From Priapulus caudatus (lineage: Eukaryota > Priapulida > Priapulimorpha > Priapulimorphida > Priapulidae): a stretch of DNA of 64,000 nucleotides. This document shows positions 37,201-52,200 of this stretch, piece after piece. The notes under the pieces are model-generated. The model was not told the DNA's origin. It searched no databases and saw nothing but the letters and a program-made list of their open reading frames with translations. Positions within the stretch are counted from its first letter, which is position 1, and each line of letters begins with the position of its first letter. Position numbers and translations under genes: made by a program. The DNA lies in assembly GCF_000485595.1 (NCBI RefSeq), contig NW_014577792.1, positions 95,589 to 159,588 of the forward strand, given 5' to 3'.

Positions 37201-40200
37201 TAAATTTCATGCGACCTATGCCCATCGCATAGAATCAGGATTTCTTCTGTCTTGACGAAGTCTGCTCATCTACATGAAGCATACTAATTTCATTACAGAG
37301 TTTTTAAAAAGCACAGATCATTCACTTTGCAGCTCGTCAGGTGATGGCAAAAGTCTTAAGATGGCAAAAATCCATGTGTACATTTACTTCTGATAGTGAG
37401 AAAGGTGTAGAGCACAGAAAGCCATGAGAGGCATCCTTATTCCTAGCAGATAGATAGATATTCATTTCAACTCTTGCTGCCCGAGTTCACATAAGCTCAG
37501 CACCGATTAACGTGAGATTGTCTGGATGCCATTGACAGTCTTCAAAGGTCAGCACACTGTGGATCAGTTCTCATTGCAAATTCTACACATCCCGCGATGA
37601 GCCCAGCACTGTGGCATAATCGGCATACTTATATAGTACAACCCCACTCACGTACTACGTAAGTACACCCTTGAACAGGGCACTTGGTTGACCATTTTGA
37701 ACACTTCCATCGTTTTGATGCATGTTGATACTCTACAGCATGATTTAGAGTATTGGCATTGTCAAATTCACTTGAAGCTAGGTAAGAAACTTCTTATCTT
37801 CTAGATAATCAGATCCGTGCTGGGTGTGTTGACACAGTAATGTTCTGCAGAGATACGTAATATGTCCGAGGTGTTTCTCAACATTTTGCTGTCACGTGAT
37901 TGATGACACTCACACTGGCATGCAGCACAACCAGCAGCCCCAAGTCAATTTGTTTTCGGGCAGTGTCATGTCCAAGCAAGTCTAAGCAAATCAGAGAACA
38001 AAAGTGGCAAATCACTGATGATCAGAAGGTGTACATCAATCATGTTTCGATGTGACGTTTTGAAGCAGGCAGACCCAACTTCCACTAACAGATCTCGTGT
38101 CACTTTGCTAGGTCACAGAGCAGTATTCCAGTTCAAACGAGTAAGCCGACCACGTGCCTCCTCAGCCAGTTCAGCACAGCAGGTACAACTCCGGCGTGGA
38201 ATTTCACGACGTCTTTCCTTCACGCAGCTTCGGGAAGCTTCCGATTACGGCTCGTTCCAATCAAAGACGCGGTCAGAAGCATCAACATCTGGCCCAGTCA
38301 GGGCTCAGGAATTGTGGATAGCGCAGCTGCAGTCTCACTCTTCTCAACCCACTGCTAGCCCGGGGGACACGTGACGCCACTGTAATGCCAGCTTCTACCC
38401 ATGCCTGACCTGACACACTTACAGTGTTCCTTAATGGCACACAACACCAAAAAGCAAAATGGTTTTAAGAGCTTAGTTATTTCACCTCATCCAGACACAT
38501 AAAAACTAATAACAGAAATGAGGAACTAATATTATCAACTTGCACATGTATGCACCAACCACACAGCATTGCATAAAACAATACCCTATTATGGGATTAT
38601 GAGGGCAAAATAATATTCCAGCAGATAATCCAATCAATGATCACTATATCAAGAGATATTTAATTAAAGCAGTTCTGTCATCTTCAAAAATAGCCCTAAC
38701 TCTACAATACAATCGGATGTGAGAAATATCTATGACAATTTACCAGTTAATAAATACGGAATTACGATATAAGATCGTCAACCTATTGCCAAAGTTCACC
38801 CATTGTGTGGGTATTTTTAGAGATATGGATTCTGGGGAAAGGTTTAGATTGCCTCATAGTTAATTCCTGGACTTGCTAATATGACATACTGTATTTTGGT
38901 TCTAGGACAAATACCCCCCGGACAATTACCCTCCATGCCATTCACCCCCCGGACATTTACCCCCGGACAATTACTCACTTGGTGTTTATTATTCATTGTT
39001 GAACAGTGATACAGGGAGGAGGTCGAGGAGGAGGGAAGAAGGTGGTGGATGAGGGGGGAGAAGGTGGAGGAGGAGAGCAGGTGGAGGAGGAGGGGGAGAA
39101 GGTGGGGAGAAGGTGGTGGAGGAGGAGGAGAGGAGGAGAGGAGGTGGAGGAGGAGGAGGAGAGGAGGAGGATGAAAGGAGGTGGAGGAGGAGGAAGAGGA
39201 GGATGAGAGGAGGTGGAGGAGGACGGATGAGAACGTGGGAGAAGGTGGTGGAGAGGCGGGGGAGAAGGTGGAAGAAGAGGAGGTGGAGAGGGAGGAGGTA
39301 GAATGAGGGTGCCCTAGCCTGACCTCCCTCAACCACCATCTCTACCTCTCCTCTCCCGCCTCCTATTACCCTCCTCCACTACCCTCTCGCCGTCGTCGCA
39401 TCTAACTCTCCTCAAATTTCGCGGGGCGTAAATGTCTGGGGGTAGATGTCCCGGATGGTAAATGTCCAGGGGGGGGTAAATGCCCGTGGGGTAAGATGGT
39501 CCGGGGGTAATTGCGCGGGGTGAATGCATGGGGGTAAATGTCCGTCCCGGGGCCTGATCTGTCTGGGTGTATTTTCCTGTATTTTTCTACCGCATATAAG
39601 ATGCGCAGATGATAAGATTAACAATAAGTAACGTTAAGGGGGAAAATTTAAAGCGACCAATACCAAAAATTTGCACCCCTTATTTAGCCTTAATCACACT
39701 GACCATCACAGTTATTATTTTTACATGTGTTACACGATAGTGCCCCAGACGACTCAGCAATATAACACAAGGCTGATCAATGCTTATAGTATATTACGTA
39801 AAACTAAGAAAAATAGAGAAAATGCATATGATTAGCTTTAAGTTGGCAGCCGAAGCATTGTTGCCTAAAAACATGTTTGGCTGTGAATGCCAGTGCCATG
39901 TTTATATAATCAGTAACACGTTTCAAGTTACATACAACTGGTCATGTTTAAAGGCTGGATAATTCTTATCTGAAAGATCTTTGGCTGGTAAGATGCAGGA
40001 TGTTTTCTACGATGCAACTTATGCATCTTATAGGATTGCATTCCTATGGACAGTATGTAGCAGTACTTGGATTCGTACTGATATATTTCCTCATAATGGA
40101 TTTTTGCTACACCCTATCCTGACCTACAATTTCAACAAAAATTGGCTACATCATGTGCACACGCTAAAATGAAGAGCATAAACAAACGCCTTCCCTCTTT

Positions 40201-43200
40201 TCTCTGTCTTGTCTCTTGCATTGCCTCCTCGTTCAACAACCTCAAACCCTAAAACAGAAGAATCCCCTTCGAGCCCTAACATCAATTCAAGGATAAAGTA
40301 GTAAAACGCATTTCAAAAGTGAAGATTCGAAGCAAGTCTTCCTGAACTGTTAACAGAATTTTTCCACACATTATGTACACATATTACTGGTATTGCTTGT
40401 GCTGAACAGCAGTGTCCTAACTGTAAAAGGCTAAGCTTTCTTTGAGCACTCTCACTGTTATAACTTTCACGCAAAATATGCATAATGAAGTCTCCTCAAA
40501 AAAAAGTCCCTACAACGTTCTCAATGGCAGCTTGCATCCAGACCAACAGAGAGCTGTACCAGTCTACACAACCACTACAGTCACCCAAACGAAACCTCTC
40601 CCATTTTGTCTGCTGGTGGCAATTAGAAGTTAATTGTTGCGATATACTGAAAGAACTGAGCAAGAGAGGTAGGGTGGCTGGGGTCGGCTGGATCATAAGA
40701 ACCTTCATACTTACTTTGAGATTTTTTGTCACTTTAGGTGATTTGACTTCCACGAATTCTCCTTCCCATCTTGTCCCACGCGGCAAACAGCAAAACATGC
40801 TATACATAATAAAAATGATTTTTTTTAAGCAATAGCAAGACGCACCCATTGAAAGCTTGGACACCATACTTATTAGACATCAGCTGGACCACAAACGTAA
40901 GAGAGAAGGCAGAATAGCGCCATTGATTATGCAAATGTTGACGAAGCTAAGAGTATCAGCTGGAACAGTGAATACGAAGCTGTCATTATTATAGAGCAGA
41001 CAGCTAATATCAACGTGGGACGAGAAAGACGGACTGTTGGAAGTTTGCTGGCAACTGGCAGCTGTATTATAAAAAGCGGCGCCAACGCTCCATTAGCGAC
41101 GTGTTCCAACTTTGATATCCTTAATGAGTGAAATCCAACCTAACCCCTAACCCTAAATACATAAACGCACAAACTAATTATGACACATTGACATATATAT
41201 ATATATACTAATTGTAGTATGACCTTAATGACATTAATGGGGACATCTCCTAATGAGATGCACCCACCATAAAAAGACATGCAAAGCTGTGACAAAGCAG
41301 CCCGACTAATGTCAATGCATATCCAGCAGCACAAATCCAAGATAGCGAGTGTATGGGTGTGCCCTGTGCAGTGATGTAAGTGTAGGTGAGGTGAGGTGAG
41401 GGTGAGTGGGTTGGTGCTCAACTTTCACATGCTCTGCAAGCGGAAATAACTCAACCATCTTTGCCTGATTGGCTGGTTCTCAGAATTATTACATTATCNN
41501 NNNNNNNNNNNNNNNNNNNNNNNTCCTCCTCTTCCTCCTCCTCTTCCTCCACCTCCTCTCCTCCTCCTCCACCACCTTCTCTTCACCTTCTCCCCCTCCT
41601 CCTCCACCACCTTCTCCCCACCTTCTCCCCCTCCTCCACCACCTTCTTCCTTCCTCCTCGACCTCCTTCCTGTATCACTGTTCAACAATGAATAATAAAC
41701 ACCAAGTGAGTAAATGTCCGGGGGTAATTGCCCGGGGGGTGATTGTCCGGGGTGTATTTGTCCTGTATTTTTCTACCCATAAGATGCGCAGATGATAAGA
41801 TTTAACATAAGTAATTTAAGGGGAAAAATTTAAAGCAGACTAACCTACCAAAAATTTTGCACCCTTATTTAGCCTTAATCACTGACCTCCAGTATTATTT
41901 ACATTGTTACACAGATAGTGCCCCAGACGACTCAGCAATATAACACAAGGCTGATCAATGCTTATATATAACGTAAAAGTAAAAATAGAGAAAATGCATA
42001 TGATTAGCTTTAAAGTTGCAAGAAGCATTGTTGCCTAAAAACATGTTGCTGTGAATGCCAGTGCCATGTTTATATAATCAGTAACACGTTCAATTAAATA
42101 CAACTGGGGTCATTTTAAAGCTGGAAATTCTTATCGAAAGATCTTTGGCTGGTAAGATGCAGGATGTTTCTAGATGCACACTTATGCATCTTATAGGATT
42201 GCATCCTATGAGCCAGTATGTACAGTACTTGGATTCGTACTGATATTAGTTCCTTCATATTGATTTTTGCTACCCTACTGACCTACATTTAACAAAAATT
42301 GGCTACATACATGTGCACACGCTAAATGAAGAGCATAAAAAATTACCTCTTTTTCTGTCTTGTCTACTTGCATTGCCTCCTCTTCAACAACCTCAACCCT
42401 AAAACAATAGAAATCCCTCTGAGCCCTAACATCAATTAATGACTAAAATAGTAAAATGCGTTTCAAAGTGAAGATTTCGAACAGTCTTTCTGACCGTTAA
42501 AGAATTTTTCCAACCATTATGTACAATATTACTGGTATTGCTTGCTGAACAGCAAGTGTCTACTGTAAGGCTAACATTTCTTTGAGCACTCTCACCTTAG
42601 TACTTTCACTAAAATATGCAATAATGAAGATTTCTCTAAAAAAAAGTCCCTACACGTGCTCAATGGCAGCTTGCATCAAGAAACAGAGATGCTGTACCAG
42701 TCTACAACCACTACATCACTCAAACGAAATTCACTTTTGTCTGCTGGTTGCCAATTAGAAGTTAATTGTTGCGATACTGAAGAACTAAGTAAGAGAGGTA
42801 TGGGTGGCTGGGGTCGGTGGATCATAAAGAAACTTATACTTACTTTTGAGATTTTTTGTCACTTTTAGGTGATTCGACTTCCACTGAATTCTCCTTCCCA
42901 TCTGTCCCACGGGCAACAGGCAAAACATGCTAAAAATAATAAAAATGATTTTTTTACAATAGCAGACCACCATTGAACTTGGACACCATATTATTAGGAC
43001 ATCAGCTGGACCACAAAGTAAGAGTTAAAAGCATAATAGGCCCATTGATTATGCAATGTTGACGAATGCTAAGGGGTTCAGTGGACAGTGAATATGAAGC
43101 TGTCATATGAAATATGACATTGTGTAAAAGCTGTCATATGTAATATGAAGCAGTGGACAGCTATATGAAGTGGGACAGAGAAAGAGGACTGTTTGGAAGT

Positions 43201-46200
43201 TTTGCTGGCAACTGGCAGCTGTAGTTAATAAAAAGGGCCAACGCTCCATTACGAGTGTTCCCAACTTTGATATCATTAATGATTGATAATCCTAACCCTA
43301 ACCCTAACCTAAATGACATTAAACCACAAACTAATATATGACCATGACCATATATATATATATATATATGTTAGTATGACCATTAATGACATTAATGTTG
43401 GGAACACTCCTAATGGAGTATCACCCATAAAAAGACATGACAAGCTGTGACTAAAGCAGTCAATGCCATATCCAGCAAGCCACAAACTCAAGATGAGGCG
43501 AGTGTATGGGTGTGTGTGCGTGTGAGGTGATGTAAGTGTAGGTGAGGTGAGGTGAGGTGAGGTGGGGTGTGTGTGCTCAACTTTCATGTCTGCAAGGAAA
43601 AACTCAACCTATCTTTGCCTGATTTGGCTGGTTCCTTAGATATTTACATTACTCAACCTTTTTATTTGCTCTTGCCATGAAATCAACTAACCGACCCTAC
43701 GGAGCGTTGTTTTTCTCTGCCCTATATGTCCAAAACCTCAGCTTTATCATTCAAGATGTATGATCCACACAGTAAATGATCAGTGTGGGTGTGTGTGAAT
43801 GCGTGCGCGTGTATGATGATGATGGAGACATACCTAAATGCCGGTTTGTGAGTATAAACGTAAACCATTGTAAAAATTTACAATTTCAGTCTTTTATTTT
43901 TTTTAAATGCTGCGGTATCCAGGGAATGATGCGGGCCTGTAATTTGCCTGGCGGCCCTGTAAAATCCCTTACCTACAGGCCCGGCAGGCCTGTGAATTTT
44001 CAAACTAATTTCTACCCCTGTATAAATATTTAATATGAAATCACTGACATGCAATTTCAATTTGTGATGTGTAAACGTTTGCAAAATTGTCAATAATATG
44101 TCCGCTCTTCTCGATATTAGCGATTTGAGCTTACAAACATTACAACACGATAATTATATATATTATTATTTTAAGCAAACTTCATACCTTTGCTTCAGGT
44201 TGTGTTGACTGTGACCGTGACCGTGACCTTGAAACAGAGCTATCTTTCGATCGAGACCGTGATCTAGAAAATGACCGATGACGCGAAAATGATCGTGATC
44301 TTGGTGGAGACCTTGACAGTGATCTGGGCAATGACCTTGAATATGATCGTGATCGACTACCTGACCATGATCCTGACCTTGAACTAGATCCAGACCTGGA
44401 TCTACCCCTAGAACTTGCCCGTGACCTAGACCCTGAAAGGAATTATGAGAGTGACTACACAGTTAAACAAGTAAACAACTGTGTAATAGGACTATATAAA
44501 ATTACACATTGACTCAAAGTATTTCCTTTCTCACAATAGTATACAACATTTTACTAAATAATTCTATTTGGTTCTAATATGCACCCAACGTTATGAATAG
44601 CTTGTGAAATGAGATGTACCTCTGTCTTCCCTAACTTCTTCTTTCTCAGCTTCTTTGCCATCTGTCTCAACCTCACTGACTTCTTCTTTTTTAACTTCGT
44701 CCACTCCTTCTTTCTCCATAACCTTGACTTCTTCTTTCTCAGGTTTCCTGACTTCCTGTCTTCTTTCCGTAGACTCAATGTTTAAGCTCTCCTGTTTCAC
44801 CTTATCTATTTGTTCACAATCCCTTTGTGGACTTTCCATCTCTTGTTGTTCGGTGACCTGATCCGAATCCTGAGACGGTGTATTAGCCTCATCCTCATGC
44901 ATCTCAATTATTGGACCTCTTTTGAGTTTCACCTTTTCTGGTTTCCTTTTTGGTTTATCTTCATGTACTGCCTGCAGTTGACTTGTGTTCTGTAAGGAAC
45001 GAACACCTACAAGATCAGCATTTTCTTCAAGTGTATCTTGGTTCTCTTCTCTTCTTCTCTGTTTTCCCTTTCTCTTCCTTTCAGCCATGTCCTCAATTAA
45101 CGACGTGTCTTCTGTTTTGTTTTTGTCACCCACCTCATCAACTGTCTCCTGCCTCTTTGCACTGAGTTTCTGTTCAATATCTTCCTCTTGGGTATCTATG
45201 ACAAAAATAGGGTTGCATATCAATTAGTAACTTATAGATCAGCTCAGCATGGATGTGCTGATCGGATCAACTTACAATAAAATACAAGTAATTCTCATGC
45301 ATAAGATCAATTTTATTGCCATGATATAAGGTGGAGAAAGAAATCTTCATGCCTTCTGATTTAATAGGCAAACACTATACAGAAAAAGTATAATTTTAAC
45401 ATAGGTTGTAAAAAATGGTTTGATATAACTGCCACGTTTATATTCCCTCTATGTATGGTAATGCCTTGCTTGAGGATAAGATAGTATCAATTCCTTAAAA
45501 CGTGACATAAAATAGCCGACAAGCAATCCTGTTATACCCATCCATGGTAACACACCCTTATTACGAGGGAAAAATAATTTTGTGGAGGAAACCCTCAACG
45601 AGTAGTAAGTTCTATTGCATGGACATGATATTTTTTTTAGCTAATAACTAATATGGTTATATCTACGAAACACAACAATGATATTCGCTCCACATCATCA
45701 CCTACCCTTATACTGCTCTTGGACTTCTTTTACAGATATATCCTCTTCAGCATGTGGCTTGCTTCCATCACTTTGCTCACCTGACAGATTCACTCCATGC
45801 TTCTCCTGACTTCCTTTAGGAGTTGCTGTGTCTTCCGGCAATTCTATAAAACATTTTACATTATCAAATTCAATTACATAAAATATTGAGATAAAATTAA
45901 TATAAAATCCAGAAATTGTCCTAACCATGTATTCCTTGTGGAGGACCTTTCATTTCTTAAATTTAGTGAACAAATGTGCAGTACTAACACGAATGATTTG
46001 TGACATAAAATAAACTTTAAAACCTTCAAATCGTACACAGTACATTCGCCTAGCATCGTGCGAAATCATTTCCTTGTATACACCCGCAATCCGGAGATAT
46101 AGATTAAAACGTACGACACGATTTTCCATTCTGCTGCCAGCAAACTCGATGCGTTTTGCGCCGAAATTTAAACAAAAGACAGCCACTAACCACAGCTTGC

Positions 46201-49200
46201 TCTCTCGGCAAGGCGGTGTGGCTCGCAGGGAGATTGCGGTGGGCGTGCGTGCGTGGGGGGCATACCAGCTGTATGCCGGTATGTAGCTGTATGCCTGGTC
46301 AAAGGTTATCTTGCCGAGTGTTGCGTCGATGTCCAATCTTCCTGCGAGCCACACCGCCTCGCCGAGAGAGCAAGCTGTGGCTAGTAGCTGCCTTTTGTTT
46401 AAATTTCGGCGCAAAACGCATCGAGTTTGCTGGCAGCAGAATGGAAAATCGTGTCGTACGTTTTAGTCCGGATTGCGGGTGTATACGAGGAAACGATTTC
46501 GCACGATGCTAGGCGAATGTACTGTGTACGATTTGAGCTCAAGTTGGATGAGTTACGCGTAGTAAATCGTAGGTATTTTAAGGCTAGTAAATAACGAATT
46601 TCCCTTGTTTATTGAAGTCACACTCCTTCCCTATTATCTACTCCTGAAATGATTCACAACAGGCAAGGTTTACACACTCTTGTGCCCTCGGCGATGCAGT
46701 GTGGCTCGCTGGGAGATTGGACATCGACGCAACACTCGGCGAGCTAATCTTTGACTTATTTACAGCTGGTATGCCCCCCACGCATGCACGCCCACCGCAA
46801 TCAGCAGCAGCTCCAGCTCTAATCTCCCAGCGAGCCACACCGCATTGCCGAGGGCGCAAGAGTCGTTAGTAGCTGCCTATTGTTTCAAGTTAGGCGAGTT
46901 ATGGAGTTGATTTGCTGCCAACAGAATGGAGAATCGTGTCGCACGTTTTAATCTGTATCTCCGGATTGCGGGTGTATACGAAGAAACGATTTCGCACGAT
47001 GCTAGGCGAATGTACTGTGTACGATTCGAGCTCAAGTTGGATGAGTTACGCGTAGTAAATCGTAGGTATTATAAGGCTAGTAAATAACGAATTTCCCTTG
47101 TTTATTGAAGTCACACTCCTTCCCTATTATCTACTCCTGAAATGATTCACAACAGGCAAGGTTTACAGATAAGGCCAAAACAAAATACAGGTGTGGTTAC
47201 TGTTTCCCGACCGACCCTATTTATTCCCAGCGACCCTAAACATTTTATTGTCAATTTTCTTTAGTCAAAAATAAAAAATAAAAAAAAAATATGAATTGGA
47301 CAGTTCCTGCTTCAAAAGGCATAACGCACATCCTTCGGACATGGTTTGTAAATAAAATATTTCAAGAAAATAAAATGTTTCCCCTACCTACCTACCACAT
47401 TTTTTCCCGGCATGTAACGGTAACCACACATATATTTTGTTTTGGCCTAACTAACCCAGGATTAACCTATGTTGTAATTAAACGCATTTTACTTGCACTA
47501 TTTCAATAAGCTGGTCTGATTTGTCTGATTGTTTGTAAATGGCGAACGTAATTTACTAAAGTTAAATGAAGCGGGGTTTCTGAAAAACAATCTTTTAAGA
47601 AGTGAATTACGATTAAAGTGAATGTATACACATATCAGTAGCAAGGTAAAGCCATGTAGAAGGGAACGGTAGGTTTTTTTTCGCGCCAATAGCGGCGTAC
47701 GGGCCGCATTCGCAGCGCGTGCATTTTGCATGCGATCTCACAAAATTTCGTCTGATGTTCTGCATTTCAGCACAGGCTAATTACACGTAATATATCGTAA
47801 GCTGCATTGACTGATTCACGTATGGTCGATAGCACAATTTAGTACCTTAAACCTGTCAAATTAGTTATACATAAGAATATACTTGGGGTCACTATGATTA
47901 GTTTACACTTTACAGTGTAATCTACACCTTCGACTTGCTCTCAACTCCTAAAACAGGCGTATGGCAAGGATAACTGTATAGAATTTAAACCGTTCTATGT
48001 GTGTAATTTGGTAATTACTGCACAAATCCTAAGTTCAGACGATACACAGATACTATTGTGACAAAAGCAGAAAAGGTTACATTATGTACTAGGCGAAAGA
48101 CAGCCCAGAATGCGAATAATCAATACATAACACCGGCGAATTTGGCTAATAAATCCTATCAACAAACATATATCTATGCATAATTACACGAACTATGTAT
48201 AAATCCATCAATAACCAACATTTCTTGACAAAACTGGGTTATCAATATAACGTCAAACCGTTGCAGTAATGATCAGCAGCTATAATGCTGGTAAACGGAT
48301 CCACTCATTCATGCACGGGTAAATGTGAAGTCAGAGCTACGCAAACAAAAGACCACCAACAAATTTGGAAAATTGAGTGCTGCCATCTAGTGACAATCTC
48401 GGCCACATTTGGTGTAAGGCTGTAAGCAGAGCACGTATAGCACATATACGTGCTCTGCTTAGTACTTACATTGCTTGTACTATATACGTACTTCTTTATA
48501 TTACTACGCTTCTATTATATACGTGCTCTGGTATAAGATTATTTACGCCTGTAGTACACTTTAGGTCATTTCCACGCAACTTCCTAGCATAATACAACTT
48601 ATGATTATTTATTATTTATATATTTTGACCAAAATAGCGACCTGATATTGGGTATAACCCTTGGGTATAACCAGTGTTGCCACTTTCCCAGTTCTATATA
48701 TTTGAAAGCATTTCTCAGTTGTCAGTACACAAAATATTTTCCTTCACAAGTTTGTCTGTAAAAATCTCTATCTGTACACGAATACATGAAGGTACATATG
48801 CACATCACATGAATCTATGCAATGCGGTTAAAATAAATGTAATACACCATACATATTCACAGGGCTCGAATTTTGTTACAGCACTGACGGTAAATGACCT
48901 CCTTACTTGTGCTTTAAACATTGACTGATGTTCACAGTGGGGAAATACAACGGCTGCCCAACCTGGTTTGTATCTGTGCCCTTTCTTAAAATTTAATGTT
49001 GTGCAGGTAGCTGATCCTGTCCAACATTAAAGGTGTTGGTAAAACACAACCTGTATTCGTGCTAATTATTTAAAGGACACATTTGCCTTGTAACCCTAAC
49101 AATTTCTTATGAAACCAAAGACAATGCTTACTTTGCCCTACAAAATTAAAGTTGACCCAAGAGTGAGAACCGAATAAATTAGCTTTTTATTTACATCAGA

Positions 49201-52200
49201 AACAAGAATTAGTTGTAGATTTTAGTGAAGATGTTATGGCCCTAAGCAGTGTGAACTGACATTTCATTATATTTCTAAAACCATACAATTCCCAATAAGC
49301 TTGTCCCTAGTCAGCATATAGTTTGCATATACTTTTGATAATAGTGAATGCTCCGCTGCTTCACAATATATAAATGTATTGAAATTCAGCAGATGCCTGA
49401 AAGTATGTACGTGCAAGTCTAAATTTTTTTTTTTATCTATATGATACATTTGTTTCTACTGTGAATAAAAACTCAATAAATTTTTTGGTACAATACTACA
49501 CTTTGATCATCTTGGTAATTCCAAGATATAGCATTCACAGCTAATGATATAAAAAATTGAAACCATTAGAGAATTTTCCCTACATTTAATTATTGTTGTA
49601 CATAAAGTTAGTTACCCTACCAGTGATAGTAGCAGGTTCCACATCTACTTCCATCATGGAGCGATCGCGTTCTTGGATGCTCTCATCCAGCTTTGGTGGT
49701 CCTTCAGGTACTTCTTCCTCCTCTTTCATCCCCGACAACTGTACTTCGCTCACACCTGCAGAGTCCAGATTCAACACGGCATAAAAATGTATTCTGCGCA
49801 TGAATTTTTGACACCAAACGCATAACTGTGAAACCCATTATTACGGCACACCAACACACAATCATGCCAGAATAATGCAAGACATTTGCTATACTGGTAC
49901 TAGGAAAAGACCCATTGGCTAATTAACGCCTGTAGTGAACTACCACATGTAGCTTCGTGCATGTCATAGAAGGCTCCTGCTGTTAAACCCTCACAAATGT
50001 TTACAAGAATTACTTATGGTAGACCTACCTTCTCGGTATAATGTTGGTGGTCCTGCACTCTGCACTTCCTTTGCTGGTTTTGCAGCTTGAGGAACAACGA
50101 TGGGATGACTGTGTCTACCAGCTTCAGCCCAATAATCCCTCGGCTTTCGTGCTCGCTTAATTTCTTCTGCAGGTTTTTCCATAATAATGGGTTTTTGTTG
50201 CATAGATTGGTCTTCATTCGACTGATCTCGTTGTTTTGCATTAGGCTCCACTGTTGCAGTATTAATGGAACTTTCAGTCAGCTTGTTCTCATCTGACTGT
50301 ACCTGTGCTTTGCCAATAATACATGGGGCTTCTCCTGATGCTACACTGATATCATGCACCTTGGTTGTCTTAGTTGGCTCTGGAGGGGCAGACGAAGAAT
50401 CTTGCTGCTTGGATATTTCTGGAGAGTCAGACCCACTATCCTGCTGTTTTGATATTTCTGGAGAGGTAGACCCATCATCCTTCTGCTTGGTAATTTCTGG
50501 AGGGGCAGACCCACTATCCTTCTGCTTGGAGATTTCTGGAGGGACAGACCCACTATCCTTCTGCTTGGGATATTTCTGAGGGGCGAGACCCACTATCCTT
50601 CTGCTTGGAGATTTCTGGAGGGACAGACCCACTATCCTTCTGCTTGGATATTTCTGGAGGGGCAGACTCACTATCTCTCTGTTTGGTAATTTCTGGAGGG
50701 GCAGACTCACTATCCTTCTGCTTGGATATTTCTGGAGAAGCAGACTCACTATGCTTCTGCTTGGATATTTTCTGGAGAAGCAGACTCACTATCTTCTGTT
50801 TGGTAATTTCTGGGGGGGGCAGACTCACTATCCTTCTGCTTGGATATTTGCTGAGGGACAACCCATCATCCTTCTGCTTGGATATTTCTGGAACAGGACT
50901 CACTATCATCTTTTTTAGGTACCTCTACAGGGGCGGAGCCAATTTCAAATGTTGGATATTTCTCTATGTGGTAGATCCACGTTCCTTCTCTTTGATATTT
51001 TGTTCTGGGCAGTACTTCTTCCTGCTTATTTGCAGCAATTTGTTGTGTGTCGTTCCACTGCGTCATTATCTTTAGCCTCAGATTCAAGAGGTGGAATACT
51101 GCCACGAGAAAGTCTTGTTCGTCTTCTTCCTCTTGTGCGCTCATTCTCTTCACTTATGGTACATGCTTCTCTTCCTTGTTGCTTGAATTGTTGTCAGGCA
51201 GGTGTGCTACGCCTCAAAGCTTGCTACCTGCTATAATTGTACCAAATATTAAGTATCTGCGTGGAATTTATCATGTAGGATTAATATTCAAGGATATTAT
51301 ATACAATTATTCATTTAATCAAAATGTAATGGCCTTAATCATGAGCTTTGCACATCATTACTTTAAGACTTTTAACTACCTACGTTCATGTGTAATAGCC
51401 ATAGCAAATTGACGTCATAATGATTTATGTTAGCACTCAACGCTGCGCAATCACACTCTTAGAGCTACTTGTTATAAATACATTAGCATGAATAATCCCA
51501 GTAATATCCCTGATATGATAGACTAAACAAACGTTCCTGACCGCTCCAATTAAAGATAATAACAGGAACCCCGATGTCTACGCGCCACCGCGATTTAACG
51601 CGAATTCGGGATATAAACGAGAATGAGTCCGTTGGAACCTACCTTTTTTTAGCTCCTCATATAAGCCACGTATATATATAACCCGATTTGTGGCGACACC
51701 GCTTTTTTCGGCGCATGACATTTTATGCGACCCCAACCATCGGCCGTTATAACGGGGCTACCTGTATATATATATACTATATATATATATATATATATTA
51801 TATCTGTGTGCGTGCAACTGCGTGCTCGTGTGTATAAGTAACACCCAATCTTCCCAAACGTGGCAGGATCCAGTAATACCACAGCATCCTCTTTTCTATG
51901 CGTGTTGCTATCCTGTCTGACCTGTCCGGCCTGTCTTAGCATGGAGGGGCTGTAGGAGTAGTGGCGTGCTGTACCTGCCTCTTCAAGCCGACTCCTTCAC
52001 GGTCATCCGACTCACGCTACCACCATGACTTGTAGCGCCGACAGCAACTCCTGCTTGCAATAGTTGGATACCATAGGTGCTACAAACACTGCATCATATT
52101 ATATACTATAGGCTTTCCTTTCTCTCTAGCGATCGCCACGCCGTCCTCTGCGCCGGAAAAAAAGCTGCAGTGCGCTTAAACAAATGTGTGCATTGTGGCT

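Noticed and set aside
38018-38374. 118-codon plus-strand ORF
   Set aside because: Falls in a possibly decayed retroelement; no motif recognised on this strand.
38844-39339. Pro/Ser/Leu-rich frames up to 162 codons
   Set aside because: Simple purine/pyrimidine tract read in several frames, between inverted GGGGGTAAATGTCCGG repeats.
46156-46512. 118-codon plus-strand ORF and 154-codon minus-strand ORF
   Set aside because: They mirror each other because they lie in the arms of one foldback element; frames drift at an 8-base deletion.
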